From the NCBI GenBank assembly GCA_029938265.1, contig JAOZVI010000007.1, positions 1-40,333 of the forward strand: DNA of 40,333 nucleotides, in the 5' to 3' direction. The position numbers and the translations under genes are program-made. This stretch comes from Flavobacteriaceae bacterium (GTDB taxonomy: Bacteria > Bacteroidota > Bacteroidia > Flavobacteriales > Flavobacteriaceae). Positions 1 through 9,109 of the stretch are shown here, one piece after another. Each line of letters opens with the position of its first letter. Positions within the stretch are counted from its first letter, which is position 1. The notes beneath the pieces are model-generated. The model had not been told where the DNA came from. It saw only the letters and a list, made by a program, of their open reading frames with translations, and did not search any database.

Positions 1-2
1 GT

Positions 3-1100
3 TTGGTAGGTTTGACTATGCTGATAATGGTAAGTTTAAGTAATTTTAAGTTCACTAAAAAATTACCCGAGGCATTGATTGCTATCATAGTTGTATCAAC
101 TATAGTTTTCGCATTTAATTTAGATGTTGCAACGGTAGGTTCTTTTATTAAAGAAGGTGGAGGAGAAGGTTTAAAGGGAGGTTTACCTACATTACATTTA
201 GAAACTTTTCAAAAAATACCATTTACATGGGAAACAATTGTATTTATTTTACCTTATGCTTTGATTTTAGCAACCATTGGTTTGATCGAATCATTAATGA
301 CATTAAATTTAATTGACGATCTAACGGAAACTCGTGGAAATGCAAATAAAGAATGTATCGCTCAAGGTGGTGCTAATATGGTTACCGGTTTATTTGGAGG
401 CATGGGAGGTTGTGCGATGATTGGTCAATCGATCATCAATATAAAATCAGGTGGTAGAGGTCGTTTATCAGGCATAGTTGCGGCATTAATGCTTTTAAGT
501 TTTATACTTTTTGCGTCAGGTTTAATAGAGCGTGTACCTATTGCTGTATTGGTAGGTGTGATGTTTATGGTGGTGATAGGAACTTTTGCCTGGAGTAGTT
601 TTAGAATATTAAATAAAATTCCGAAAACTGATGTTTTTGTATTGATTTTAGTTTCGGCTTTGACTGTAATTTTTGATCTTGCAATAGCTGTTCTTGCGGG
701 AGTCATTGTTAGTGCTTTGGTTTTTTCATGGGAAAATGCTGTTAGAATTAGAGCCAGAAAACATTTTAAAGATGATGGAACTAAGGTTTATGAAATTTGG
801 GGACCTTTATTTTTTGGTTCAATTTCGGCTTTTAATGAAAAGTTTGATGTAAAAAATGATCCTGAAAATGTTGAAATTGATTTTAAAGAATCTAGGGTTA
901 GCGACCATTCTGCAATGGAAGCAATTAAAAATATTGTTGATAAATATGAAAAAGTCGGAAAAAGGATTAATTTAAAACATCTTAGCGAAGAATGTAAATT
1001 GCTTTTAAACAAAAACAATTTAAAATTTCAAGAGATCATTATTGATTCTATTGATGATCCAAGATATCATATTGTAGAAAATCCGGAGCGGTTTAATTAA
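3..1100 (+). CDS. SulP-family anion permease, C-terminal part (runs off left edge)
   Basis: The gene is open to the left edge, so its start and first transmembrane helices lie outside the window; 365 residues are visible, while SulP proteins are usually about 500-600. Visible are hydrophobic helices (about residues 20-40, 74-95, 155-200 and 208-240) with the SulP-like stretch NIKSGGRGRLSGIVAAL. A cytoplasmic STAS domain follows from about residue 255, with the typical DHSAMEAI segment at the start of a helix. The family moves sulfate, bicarbonate or other anions across the inner membrane, usually coupled to Na+ or H+. The substrate cannot be told from this part. It converges on the M14 peptidase gene 41 bases downstream. 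Family assignment is firm; substrate unknown. Confidence 0.85.
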   Translation: MVGLTMLIMVSLSNFKFTKKLPEALIAIIVVSTIVFAFNLDVATVGSFIKEGGGEGLKGGLPTLHLETFQKIPFTWETIVFILPYALILATIGLIESLMTLNLIDDLTETRGNANKECIAQGGANMVTGLFGGMGGCAMIGQSIINIKSGGRGRLSGIVAALMLLSFILFASGLIERVPIAVLVGVMFMVVIGTFAWSSFRILNKIPKTDVFVLILVSALTVIFDLAIAVLAGVIVSALVFSWENAVRIRARKHFKDDGTKVYEIWGPLFFGSISAFNEKFDVKNDPENVEIDFKESRVSDHSAMEAIKNIVDKYEKVGKRINLKHLSEECKLLLNKNNLKFQEIIIDSIDDPRYHIVENPERFN

Positions 1101-1141
1101 AGGATCAACAAGAAAATGGAGTGTTTTTAGAATAGATAATA

Positions 1142-2857
1142 CTATTTTACTACTCTATAAACAGGATATTGTAAATAAGCTTTTTCTGCATATTTTGAAT
1201 GTTTGTAGATATAATTAAGTTGTGCGTACCAATTGTTTGCAAAGTCTTTATCCTTAACCTTTAATTTTTCAAGATCAGTTTTTAATTGTTGGTTTTTATT
1301 TAATATCTCTAATGCAAGATCTTCAAAAACATAGGGCGAAAAACCTTCTTTTTTTTGTAAGATTGAATCAAAAAAGTTCCAGTTAAAAAATGAATCAGGT
1401 GCTTCTGGCTCTAGAGTTTCAATTAAATATCTAAATCCTTTTTGATCAGTTGGAATATACAGATCACCTTTTTTGAATTGTTGTTGAATATTTACTTTGG
1501 TTATTTCGGTATTGTAATGGTTATAGTGTCCTTCGTATGGTCTTCCAGTTGTTTTGTATTTGTCGATCTGATAAGCTTCTACAAACAATAAAGTATCTTT
1601 TTTTAATGTTTGAAATTGAATTTGATTGAGTTCTAATCGTTCAATTATTTTCCACCAACCTTGCGGAATGATATAGGCTTTGGGGATAACGATACTTTTT
1701 TTTGATTTAAAATGATTGTAATATTTTACTGGTTTTGTGAAAGGTTTATTTCTGTTGTACTTTAAACGTTTTAAGCCTGTAACCTCACTTTTTACAAAAC
1801 TACCATTATAACCTTTAAATTGTAATATTGAAGTTTGAGTACTGTCAATTTCCCATTGAATGGGATAGGTTTTATAAAATGGAAGTTTATTATTTGCCTG
1901 ATCTCTTAATATTGTTATTTCTTTACCGTTTTTATTTAAAAAAACTAATGCGGAAAACATCAATTCATAAGTAGCTTTAACTCGTTGTTTGTAGGGTTTT
2001 AACATATGAGTTTCAACCATCAATCCTAAAGTATTGAAAAGTGTTGTATATCCGGTTGAGTAACGCGGATTATCAAAAAATTGTGAAAATCCACTATCGG
2101 GAACCCGATTAAAGACATTTACATAAGGTGTTATGATTAAATTATTTTTATTTAGATCTTTTTCTATTTCAGGCATCATTTTTTCGTTTAAAAATATACC
2201 TAGTTCATCGCCTAATTTATTGTGTTGTGTAAATAAATGTGTTAAAGTGTATTGATAATCTGCACCATTACTAACGTGATTATCAATAAAAATATCAGGA
2301 TCTACCAAATGAAAAATCTTAGAAAATGCTTTTGAATTTTTAGTATCATTTTTGATAAAATCGCGGTTGAGATCAAAATTTCGGGTATTTCCACGAAAAC
2401 CATAAGATTCTGGTCCGTTTTGATTAACTCTTGAATAGGAATTACGATTTAAACTACCACCAACATTGTAAATTGGAATAATACAAATCGTGATGTTTGA
2501 AAATTGTTCATTTAAGTTTTTATTTTTTACAATATCTCTAAGCATCATCATGCTGGCATCAATTCCGTCAGGTTCTCCCGGATGAATACCATTGTTGATC
2601 AGAATTGTATTTTTTGTAGTTTGAGCTTCCGAATTTCTATTAAAAATAACCAAATGTAGCGGTTTACCTGAATCGGTCATTCCAATTTCCTGGATGGAAA
2701 TTTCAGGATAATTATTTGCTAAATTTTTATAGAATTGAATGGTTTGCTGGTAAGTTGCAGTTCTAATTCCATTACTTTTTTCAAATTCGGTCTCAAAATC
2801 TTGAGCATTACTGTATAAAGTAAAACTTAGAAAAAAAAATATGATGAGTCTTTGCAT
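1142..2857 (-). CDS. Secreted M14-family zinc carboxypeptidase
   Basis: A 571-residue protein with an N-terminal signal peptide (hydrophobic residues 2-17, ending around SNAQ). The M14 zinc site is visible: HxxE at H92-E95 in NNGIHPGEPDG, and the third ligand H194 in IDNHVSN. E282 in the VETH segment is the likely catalytic glutamate. An Asn/Arg-rich stretch (RGNTRNFDLNRD, about 155-166) is the usual substrate-carboxylate-binding region. About 270 residues beyond the catalytic domain have no function I recognise. It probably cleaves C-terminal residues from peptides in the periplasm or outside. The start lies one base after the coaD stop, so it is almost certainly translated from the ddl-coaD mRNA. 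Substrate unknown. Confidence 0.88.
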   Translation of the reverse strand: MQRLIIFFFLSFTLYSNAQDFETEFEKSNGIRTATYQQTIQFYKNLANNYPEISIQEIGMTDSGKPLHLVIFNRNSEAQTTKNTILINNGIHPGEPDGIDASMMMLRDIVKNKNLNEQFSNITICIIPIYNVGGSLNRNSYSRVNQNGPESYGFRGNTRNFDLNRDFIKNDTKNSKAFSKIFHLVDPDIFIDNHVSNGADYQYTLTHLFTQHNKLGDELGIFLNEKMMPEIEKDLNKNNLIITPYVNVFNRVPDSGFSQFFDNPRYSTGYTTLFNTLGLMVETHMLKPYKQRVKATYELMFSALVFLNKNGKEITILRDQANNKLPFYKTYPIQWEIDSTQTSILQFKGYNGSFVKSEVTGLKRLKYNRNKPFTKPVKYYNHFKSKKSIVIPKAYIIPQGWWKIIERLELNQIQFQTLKKDTLLFVEAYQIDKYKTTGRPYEGHYNHYNTEITKVNIQQQFKKGDLYIPTDQKGFRYLIETLEPEAPDSFFNWNFFDSILQKKEGFSPYVFEDLALEILNKNQQLKTDLEKLKVKDKDFANNWYAQLNYIYKHSKYAEKAYLQYPVYRVVK

Positions 2858-2858
2858 A

Positions 2859-3314
2859 TTATTTTATAATAACTGACTTAGGAACCAATAAAGAAACATC
2901 ACCTTTGTTTTTTATAATATCTCTTACAATACTTGAACTGATATAAGAAGTATCAGCACTGGTGAGTAAAAAAACGGTTTCAATTTTTGACATTTTTCGA
3001 TTGGTTTGGGCAATCGCTTTTTCAAATTCAAAGTCGGCAGGATTTCTCAAACCTCGCAGTATAAAATCGATATCATTTTTTTTGCAATAATCTATTGTTA
3101 AACCTTCATAGGTATCTATCTTGATCTTTGAAATACCTGAATATGTTTTGTTAATAAATTCTTTACGTTGTTCTAATGAGAACATATATTTTTTCGTAGA
3201 ATTTGTACCTATTGCAATGATAATTTCATCAAAAAGAGGTAATGCTCTGTCTATAATGTCGGTATGCCCTAAAGTTAGTGGGTCAAATGATCCGGGAAAT
3301 ACTGCTCGTTTCAT
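2859..3314 (-). CDS. coaD: Phosphopantetheine adenylyltransferase
   Basis: 151 residues, normal length for CoaD. It transfers AMP from ATP to 4'-phosphopantetheine, giving dephospho-CoA, the fourth step of coenzyme A synthesis in the cytoplasm. The nucleotidyltransferase signature is clear: AVFPGSFDPLTLGH, with the T/HxGH motif as TLGH at 14-17. The C-terminal ATP-binding ISSSIVRDI segment is also present at about 124-132. It lies between ddl and the M14 peptidase on the same strand, 64 bases after ddl and one base before the peptidase start, so it is the middle gene of a probable three-gene operon. Confidence 0.96.
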   Translation of the reverse strand: MKRAVFPGSFDPLTLGHTDIIDRALPLFDEIIIAIGTNSTKKYMFSLEQRKEFINKTYSGISKIKIDTYEGLTIDYCKKNDIDFILRGLRNPADFEFEKAIAQTNRKMSKIETVFLLTSADTSYISSSIVRDIIKNKGDVSLLVPKSVIIK

Positions 3315-3378
3315 ATTCTCAAATTTAAAAATTAAAGATTTAAAATAGATTAAGTTTGATAATTATTACCAACAACCA

Positions 3379-4356
3379 TTAGTTTTTAAGTGCTATTTCA
3401 ATGGAATTTCCAAATAATTCTTTTAAACTAATACCGGCGGCTTGTGCTTGTTTAGGTAAAATACTTTCGCTTGTTATTCCCGGTACCATATTCATTTCAA
3501 TAAAAAAAGGAATATCTCCAACAATAATAAAATCAGCTCTTGATAAGCCACTTAGATTAAGTGATCTATAAATTTTTTCAGCAGCTTTTTTAACATTTTT
3601 TCGTTGTATTTGGGTTATTCTTGCAGGCGTTATTTCTTGAGATCTACCCAGATACTTTGCTTCAAAATCAAAAAACTCATTTTCACTTACTATTTCTGTT
3701 GTAGGTAATACTTTAATTTTATTTTGATATTGTATAATTCCAACCGAGACCTCAATACCATCTAAAAATTCTTCAACTAAGATTTCATTATCTTCCTTGA
3801 ATGCTTTTTCAATTGCCGGAATCAATTCTTCAAGGGTATGAACTTTAGATATTCCAAAACTTGAACCTCCATGATTAGGTTTGACAAAACAAGGCAATCC
3901 TACTTTTTTTATAATTTTATTGACATCATAAATATCACCTTTGTTGATATAATACGAATTGGCAACTTTAATTCCATATGGTTTTACAAAACTTAATGTA
4001 TCACGTTTATTAAAAGTCACTGCCATTTGATAAAAAGGAGCAGAGGTATGTTTTAATCCCAGTAATTCAAAATATGCTAAGATTGTACCATCTTCACCTG
4101 GATGGCCATGAATTGCATTGAAAATACAGTCGAATTTAATATTAGATTCGTTTACAGTTGTAGTAAAATCCTGAATATTTATTGGATGCTCGGTATTATT
4201 TTCGTCAATATAGACCCATTTATCTTTTAAAATCAGAACTTTAAATAAGTTATATTTTTCTTTATCTAAATTATTGTAAACCACATTGCCACTTTGTAGT
4301 GAAATTTCAACTTCACTGGAATATCCTCCCATAATAATGGCAATATTTTTTTTCAT
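3379..4356 (-). CDS. ddl: D-alanine--D-alanine ligase
   Basis: An ATP-grasp enzyme joining two D-alanines for the peptidoglycan stem peptide, in the cytoplasm. I start it at the ATG at 4356 (MKKNIAIIMGGYSSE), giving 325 residues, the usual Ddl length. The open frame reaches 11 codons further up, but those codons (MYVCVIRKLNQ) are not Ddl-like and the proposed promoter lies there. Visible motifs are the N-terminal GGYSSEVEISL, the ATP-grasp KPNHGGSSFGISKV and the metal-site EMNMVPGITSESILPKQA. It heads the minus-strand group ddl-coaD-M14 peptidase and faces away from the ABC permease genes. Confidence 0.96.
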   Translation of the reverse strand: MKKNIAIIMGGYSSEVEISLQSGNVVYNNLDKEKYNLFKVLILKDKWVYIDENNTEHPINIQDFTTTVNESNIKFDCIFNAIHGHPGEDGTILAYFELLGLKHTSAPFYQMAVTFNKRDTLSFVKPYGIKVANSYYINKGDIYDVNKIIKKVGLPCFVKPNHGGSSFGISKVHTLEELIPAIEKAFKEDNEILVEEFLDGIEVSVGIIQYQNKIKVLPTTEIVSENEFFDFEAKYLGRSQEITPARITQIQRKNVKKAAEKIYRSLNLSGLSRADFIIVGDIPFFIEMNMVPGITSESILPKQAQAAGISLKELFGNSIEIALKN

Positions 4357-4378
4357 TTGATTTAATTTTCTAATAACA

Positions 4379-4386
4379 CAAACATA
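4379..4386 (-). promoter_or_regulatory. Possible -7 element of the ddl promoter
   Basis: On the minus strand the bases read TATGTTTG, matching the Bacteroidota -7 consensus TAnnTTTG, 22 bases before the chosen ddl start. No TTG is present at the expected -33 spacing, so this rests on one half of the promoter only. Confidence 0.4.
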
Positions 4387-4503
4387 CAAAAAAAGATGAA
4401 AAGATTATTCCTTTTTTACTGTAACAAATATGTACTTCTGCGCGTCTATTAAAGAAATGGTTTGATTACTAATATTATATTATAATTCAGAAAATTTATT
4501 TAA

Positions 4504-5751
4504 ATGTTCGATTTCGATCGCTGGCAGGAAATATTTGACTCAATACGCAAAAATAAGTTGCGAACTTTTTTAACGGGGCTTTCGGTAGCATCGGGAATAT
4601 TTATATTGGTTATTTTATTAGGCTTTGGCCAGGGAATGGAAAACGGTATCCGTAAAGAATTTGAAGCAGATGCATCAAATCGTATCTGGATATGGACACA
4701 AGTAACTACTAAAGAATACAAAGGTTTAAATCCTGGAAGACGAATTGAATTACAAAATGCTAATTATGATCATATAACATCAGTTTATATTGATAAACTA
4801 GAAAGTAGATCAGGATTATTTAGGGTACGAGGTGGTACAATTAATTATAAAGAAGAATCAGGTGCATATAGTATTCAGGGCGTGAGCCCTGATTATCAGC
4901 GACTTGAAAATCAAAAAATGGTAAGTGGACGCTATTTGAATTATGCTGATATGGATAATCGTAATAAGGTAGTAGTTATAAGCAACAAGGTCAAACGAGA
5001 ATTGATGAAAAATGTCAAAAATCCTTTAAATGAATATCTCCAGATTTCCGGAATAAATTTTAAAATTATTGGGGTTTTTACAGATGAAGGAGGTGAGCGA
5101 GAAGAGAATAGAATTTTTGTACCATTGACTACTGCTCAATTTGTTTTCAACGGTTCCAATAGAATTGCCAATATGGGTTTTACACTTCAACCAGAAGAGA
5201 GTTTTGAAAAAGCCCTTGAAGTATCTAATAAGTTTACAGCAGATATAAAACAATATTTACAACAATCACATACTGTTTCTCCAGAGGATAATAGTGCAAT
5301 AAATGTACATAATATGCTTGATGAAGCTAAGCGCTTTTATACTTTAACGGATAATATAGCTTTCTTTTTCTGGTTTGTTGGTATTTGTACAATTATAGCA
5401 GGAGTTGTTGGTGTAAGTAATATTATGCTGATCATTGTAAAAGAACGTACACGTGAAATTGGTATAAGAAAAGCATTAGGAGCTAAACCTTGGTCAATTA
5501 TTGGAATGATATTACAAGAATCAGTTTTTGTAACTGCAGTTTCAGGATTTGCAGGATTGATCTTTAGCATGGGGCTTCTTGAAATTGTTGGTCCAAATGT
5601 TGAAGTAGATTATATTTTAAATCCTTCTGTAAACTTTACAATGGCAATTTCTATGGTTTTTTTGTTGATAATAGCTGGAGTTTTGGCAGGTTTTTTCCCG
5701 GCTTGGCGTGCAGCAAACATTCAGCCAATTAAAGCTCTAAGTGACGAATAA
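4504..5751 (+). CDS. MacB/FtsX-type ABC transporter permease (first of a pair)
   Basis: 415 residues with the MacB layout. The N-terminus is amphipathic (MFDFDRWQEIFDSIRKNKLR), followed by TM1 at about 20-42. A large periplasmic MacB_PCD domain spans about 45-270, and three C-terminal helices form the FtsX domain. The coupling-loop sequence VSNIMLIIVKERTREIGIRKALGA, typical of the family, lies at about 304-327. Such permeases pair with a separate ATPase and an HlyD-type adaptor to export substrates or apply force across the envelope. It is followed after 10 bases by a paralogous permease and then an adaptor. No ATPase gene is adjacent, which is unusual for the family. Substrate unknown. Confidence 0.88.
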   Translation: MFDFDRWQEIFDSIRKNKLRTFLTGLSVASGIFILVILLGFGQGMENGIRKEFEADASNRIWIWTQVTTKEYKGLNPGRRIELQNANYDHITSVYIDKLESRSGLFRVRGGTINYKEESGAYSIQGVSPDYQRLENQKMVSGRYLNYADMDNRNKVVVISNKVKRELMKNVKNPLNEYLQISGINFKIIGVFTDEGGEREENRIFVPLTTAQFVFNGSNRIANMGFTLQPEESFEKALEVSNKFTADIKQYLQQSHTVSPEDNSAINVHNMLDEAKRFYTLTDNIAFFFWFVGICTIIAGVVGVSNIMLIIVKERTREIGIRKALGAKPWSIIGMILQESVFVTAVSGFAGLIFSMGLLEIVGPNVEVDYILNPSVNFTMAISMVFLLIIAGVLAGFFPAWRAANIQPIKALSDE

Positions 5752-5761
5752 ATAAAAAAAT

Positions 5762-7021
5762 ATGTTTACCAGAGACCGTTGGAACGAAATATTAGAAGCA
5801 CTTACCAGTAATTGGTTAAGGACTCTGTTGACTGCATTTGGCGTTTTTTGGGGTATTTTTATTCTAATTCTGTTACTTGCTGCTGGTAAAGGACTTGAAA
5901 ATGGAATAAAGCAGGATTTTGGTGATATAGCTACAAATACCATGTTTATGTGGACACGTACAGTTACAAAGCCTTATCAGGGGATGCCAAAGGGGAGAAG
6001 GTATAGTTATCGTTTAAGTGATGTGGAAGATATAAGAGAGAACATCCCCAATTTAAGGTATATTTCTCCACGTAATCAGCTTGGCGGATTTAATGGTAAT
6101 AACAATGTTGTAAGAGGTCTAAAAACAGGGGCTTTTAACGTATATGGTGATTATCCTGAAATAATTAAACAGGAACCTATGGATATTACTTCTGGTAGAT
6201 TTATAAATTACGGTGATATCAATGAAAAAAGAAAAATTGCAATTATTGGTGAAGGTGTTAGAAGTAGTTTGTATGATAAAGGAGAAGAAGTTATAGGTAC
6301 TTATATTAAAATTCAAGGAGTTAATTTTAAGGTTATTGGTACTTATAAGAAAAAAAGTTCTGGAGGTGATAATGAAGAAGGTCAAAAAGAAATTTTTGTT
6401 CCATTTACATCTTTTTCACAAGCTTTTAATATGGCCGATAGAGTTGGTTGGATGGCAATAACAGCTAATGATGGTACACCAATTACAAAAATTAAACAAA
6501 ACATATTTGATATCGTTAAAAAGAATCATAAAATTCACCCGGATGATGAAAGAGCAGTTGGTTTTTTTGATCTATTTGAACAATTCAATAGAGTAGAAAG
6601 TTTATTTTTGGCAATAAGAGTGATTGCCTATTTTGTAGGAATTTTAGTTTTATTATCAGGTGTTATTGGTGTTAGCAATATCATGTTAATTGTAGTAAAA
6701 GAGCGAACAAAAGAAATTGGAATAAGAAGAGCTTTAGGTGCCTCTCCGGCTATAATAAGAAGTCAGATTTTAACTGAATCTGTATTTTTAACCATTATTT
6801 CGGGTATGGGAGGAATCGTTTTAGGAGCTTTTTTAATATATATAATTAACTATATTTTAGATTTAAGCGGACCGATAGACATGTTTCTAAACCCAAGTGT
6901 AAACCTGGGTGTTATAACAGCCGCTTTAGCTATTTTAGTAATTTCGGGTTTATTTGCCGGTTTAATTCCTGCTCAAAATGCAATACGAGTAAAACCAATT
7001 GATGCTCTTAGAACAGAATAA
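5762..7021 (+). CDS. MacB/FtsX-type ABC transporter permease (second of a pair)
   Basis: 419 residues, same architecture as the preceding gene and clearly its paralogue. Both begin MF-x-RW-x-EI, share the FILxxLLxxGxGxENGI stretch in the first helix, and carry the VSNIMLIVVKERTKEIGIRRALGA coupling loop. The divergence is large, so the duplication is old. The two permeases probably form a heterodimer. There are 10 bases between it and the first permease and 25 to the adaptor gene, so the three are co-transcribed. No ATP-binding protein is encoded nearby; the energising subunit must come from elsewhere or the complex is incomplete. Confidence 0.88.
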   Translation: MFTRDRWNEILEALTSNWLRTLLTAFGVFWGIFILILLLAAGKGLENGIKQDFGDIATNTMFMWTRTVTKPYQGMPKGRRYSYRLSDVEDIRENIPNLRYISPRNQLGGFNGNNNVVRGLKTGAFNVYGDYPEIIKQEPMDITSGRFINYGDINEKRKIAIIGEGVRSSLYDKGEEVIGTYIKIQGVNFKVIGTYKKKSSGGDNEEGQKEIFVPFTSFSQAFNMADRVGWMAITANDGTPITKIKQNIFDIVKKNHKIHPDDERAVGFFDLFEQFNRVESLFLAIRVIAYFVGILVLLSGVIGVSNIMLIVVKERTKEIGIRRALGASPAIIRSQILTESVFLTIISGMGGIVLGAFLIYIINYILDLSGPIDMFLNPSVNLGVITAALAILVISGLFAGLIPAQNAIRVKPIDALRTE

Positions 7022-7046
7022 CATTAATTAAAAAATATATTTACAA

Positions 7047-8159
7047 ATGAAGAAGTCAGTAATAATTTTTAGTTTAATTTTTATAGCAGTCACTTTTATA
7101 GGAGCGATGTACTATTTGTATACAAAGAATGCTCAAGATCCGGTTGTTTATAAAACTGAAAAAGCTTCAAAGCAAACTATTATTAAACAAACTGTTGCCA
7201 CAGGTAGTATTCTTCCTTTAGAAGAAGTGCTTATTAAACCCAATATTTCAGGAGTTATTGAAGAAATCTATGTGGAAGGTGGAGATAACTTAAAAGCAAA
7301 TGATCTGATTGCCAAAATTAGAGTGATTCCTAATTTATCAGCTTTAAATAGTGCTAAGAATAACATCCAAAAAGCTAAGATTTCTTTAGATGATGAGAAG
7401 CGAAATTATGATCGTCAAAAAAGTTTATTCGATAAAGGAGTAATTTCCAGACAAGACATTGAAAAGGTAGAAGTTGCTTATAAACAAGCTTTACAAGCTT
7501 ATAATGCAGCCAATCAAAACTATGATATTGTAAAAACAGGATCTACTCGTGGTTTGGGAAGTTCGGCCAATACTTTGATAAGATCAACTGTTAATGGAAT
7601 GGTTTTAGATGTGCCTGTTGAGGTTGGTAATCAGGTAATTGAATCGAATACTTTTAATGAAGGAACAACTATTGCTGCTTTGGCAGATGTAAATAATTTA
7701 ATATTTGAAGGTAAAGTTGACGAATCGGAAGTTGGTAAAATTAAAGAAGGACTCCCTTTAGATATTACTGTTGGAGCAATTGAAAATAAAACTTTTAGTG
7801 CGGTATTAGATTATATTGCTCCTAAAGGAAAATTAGAAAATGGAGCTATCCAATTTGAAATAAAAGGAACATTAACAAAACAAGATACTACGTTTATAAG
7901 GGTTGGTCTAAGTGCAAATGCTTCAATTATTTTGGCAAGAGCAGATAGTGTTTTATCGATTAAGGAAGCCTTGGTTCAATTTGATCCTAAAACTAAAGTA
8001 CCTTTTGTAGAGGTGAAAACCGGAGAACAACAATTTGAAAGAAGAGAAGTTGAGTTGGGTGTTAGTGATGGTATTAACGTACAAGTGAAGGAAGGAATAT
8101 CTTTAGATGATGAGATCAAAGTTTGGAATATCATTAAGCCTATAGGAGGTAATAATTAG
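7047..8159 (+). CDS. HlyD/MacA-type periplasmic adaptor subunit
   Basis: 370 residues with one N-terminal membrane anchor (about 5-24). A barrel-sandwich/lipoyl half-motif follows (ILPLEEVLIKPNISGVIEEIYVEGGDNL, about 54-82). A coiled-coil hairpin is visible at about 100-165, rich in Lys/Gln/Asn (NNIQKAKISLDDEKRNYDRQ). The second sandwich half and the beta-barrel domain come after it. Membrane-fusion proteins of this type bridge inner-membrane permeases to a TolC-like outer-membrane channel. It ends the permease-permease-adaptor operon; no TolC gene is present in the window. Family assignment is firm; exported substrate unknown. Confidence 0.9.
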   Translation: MKKSVIIFSLIFIAVTFIGAMYYLYTKNAQDPVVYKTEKASKQTIIKQTVATGSILPLEEVLIKPNISGVIEEIYVEGGDNLKANDLIAKIRVIPNLSALNSAKNNIQKAKISLDDEKRNYDRQKSLFDKGVISRQDIEKVEVAYKQALQAYNAANQNYDIVKTGSTRGLGSSANTLIRSTVNGMVLDVPVEVGNQVIESNTFNEGTTIAALADVNNLIFEGKVDESEVGKIKEGLPLDITVGAIENKTFSAVLDYIAPKGKLENGAIQFEIKGTLTKQDTTFIRVGLSANASIILARADSVLSIKEALVQFDPKTKVPFVEVKTGEQQFERREVELGVSDGINVQVKEGISLDDEIKVWNIIKPIGGNN

Positions 8160-8190
8160 GCTTTTTTACTTGATTTACTGATTGTTTTTT

Positions 8191-8355
8191 CTATAAATGT
8201 AGATAAGTCAAGCTAGAAGCTATTATAAAGGAAGGTATAAAAAATACATCAATAACAGTTTTTCTTCCTACTATTTCGTAATAACCAAAAACGATTCCTA
8301 TCAATAACAATAAACTTAACAGGAATAGAATAAGATTTATTCTTTTATTTTCCAC
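8191..8355 (-). CDS. Small two-helix membrane protein, hypothetical
   Basis: An open frame of 54 residues on the minus strand in the only long gap of the window (8160-8509), starting at GTG 8355 and stopping at TAG 8191. A short basic N-terminus (VENKRIN) is followed by a strongly hydrophobic stretch (about 8-27) and a polar turn (YYEIVGRKTVID). A second hydrophobic stretch comes next (about 37-50). This is the profile of an inner-membrane hairpin with its N-terminus inside. An in-frame TAG seven codons upstream limits the start to GTG or ATT. It converges on the adaptor gene. I do not recognise the family and no promoter was seen, so it may be a chance open frame. Confidence 0.45.
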   Translation of the reverse strand: MENKRINLILFLLSLLLLIGIVFGYYEIVGRKTVIDVFFIPSFIIASSLTYLHL

Positions 8356-8484
8356 AATGAATATATTTTCTGACTAGTATGTTGAAAGTAGCAAAATGTT
8401 TTTTATTTGGCCATAACTTTCAATATAAACATATGAAATACTCAAAATTACAAACCATATATGTTTAGTTAAACTAAAAAAAAT

Positions 8485-8492
8485 TATCTTTG
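8485..8492 (+). promoter_or_regulatory. Possible -7 element for the PASTA-rluD unit
   Basis: TATCTTTG matches the TAnnTTTG consensus and lies 18 bases before the PASTA-protein ATG, leaving a short leader. The -33 region has only a T-rich stretch (GTTTAG) rather than a clean TTG. Confidence 0.45.
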
Positions 8493-8509
8493 AAAATTAA
8501 AATAATTCT

Positions 8510-9109
8510 ATGGGGTTTTTTCAATACATAAAAAGTAAAGAATTTTTAGTTACGATCATTTCAATTTTTGCAATCATATTTTTATTGATATTTGGTTTGG
8601 GTAGTTGGCTTAATCATTACACGCATCACAATGAGAAAATTGAAGTTCCAAATCTTGAAAAGATGTCATTATTTGAAACGAAAAGAGAACTGTATAAATA
8701 TGATTTAACATTTGTGGTTATAGATTCGGCTAGTTTTAATCCTGATTATCCTCCAAAATCTGTTATTGAACAAAACCCTGAGCCCGGTGATTTTGTAAAG
8801 AAAAATAGAAAGATCTATTTAACACTGAATCCCTCAGATTATCGAAAGATTGAAGTCCCTGAAGTTTTAGATCAAACTAAAAGACAGGTAGTTACCAGAT
8901 TGAAATCAGCTGGATTTAGAATTGGTAAAGAAAGATTTATACCCGATCTTGGTAAAAATGTTGTCCGTATGTTAGAGATGAAAGGAAAAGAACTAAAACC
9001 CGGTAAAAAAATATCTAAAAATTCAATTATTGATTTGGTTTTGGGAGATGGTTTAGAGGGTAAACAGATGGATAGTATTGTTAAATTAGACTTAGTTCCT
9101 AATGGATGA
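8510..9109 (+). CDS. Membrane-anchored PASTA-domain protein
   Basis: 199 residues with an N-terminal transmembrane helix (about 13-33) and then an extracytoplasmic part containing two PASTA-like repeats. The first spans about 42-108, with VPNLEKMSLFETKRELY and a SVIEQNPEPGDFVKKN turn. The second spans about 114-180, with VPEVLDQTKRQVVTRLKSAGF and a final hydrophobic strand. PASTA domains usually occur on penicillin-binding proteins or Ser/Thr kinases and bind muropeptides. This one has neither a kinase nor a transpeptidase domain. The last 8 bases overlap the rluD start, so the two are translationally coupled. Its role is probably in cell-wall sensing or assembly, by inference from the domain. 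Confidence 0.85.
   Translation: MGFFQYIKSKEFLVTIISIFAIIFLLIFGLGSWLNHYTHHNEKIEVPNLEKMSLFETKRELYKYDLTFVVIDSASFNPDYPPKSVIEQNPEPGDFVKKNRKIYLTLNPSDYRKIEVPEVLDQTKRQVVTRLKSAGFRIGKERFIPDLGKNVVRMLEMKGKELKPGKKISKNSIIDLVLGDGLEGKQMDSIVKLDLVPNG

Noticed and set aside
425-706. Antisense open frame inside the SulP gene
   Set aside because: Shadow of the real frame; threonine/isoleucine-rich composition comes from the complement of hydrophobic codons.
3320-3327. TAAATTTG on the minus strand directly before coaD
   Set aside because: It matches the -7 consensus but lies 5 bases before the start codon and has no TTG at -33; it would force a leaderless message, and coaD is well placed for read-through from ddl.
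4357-4389. Longer start for ddl
   Set aside because: The 11 additional residues are not like the start of Ddl, and a -7 promoter element overlaps this stretch.
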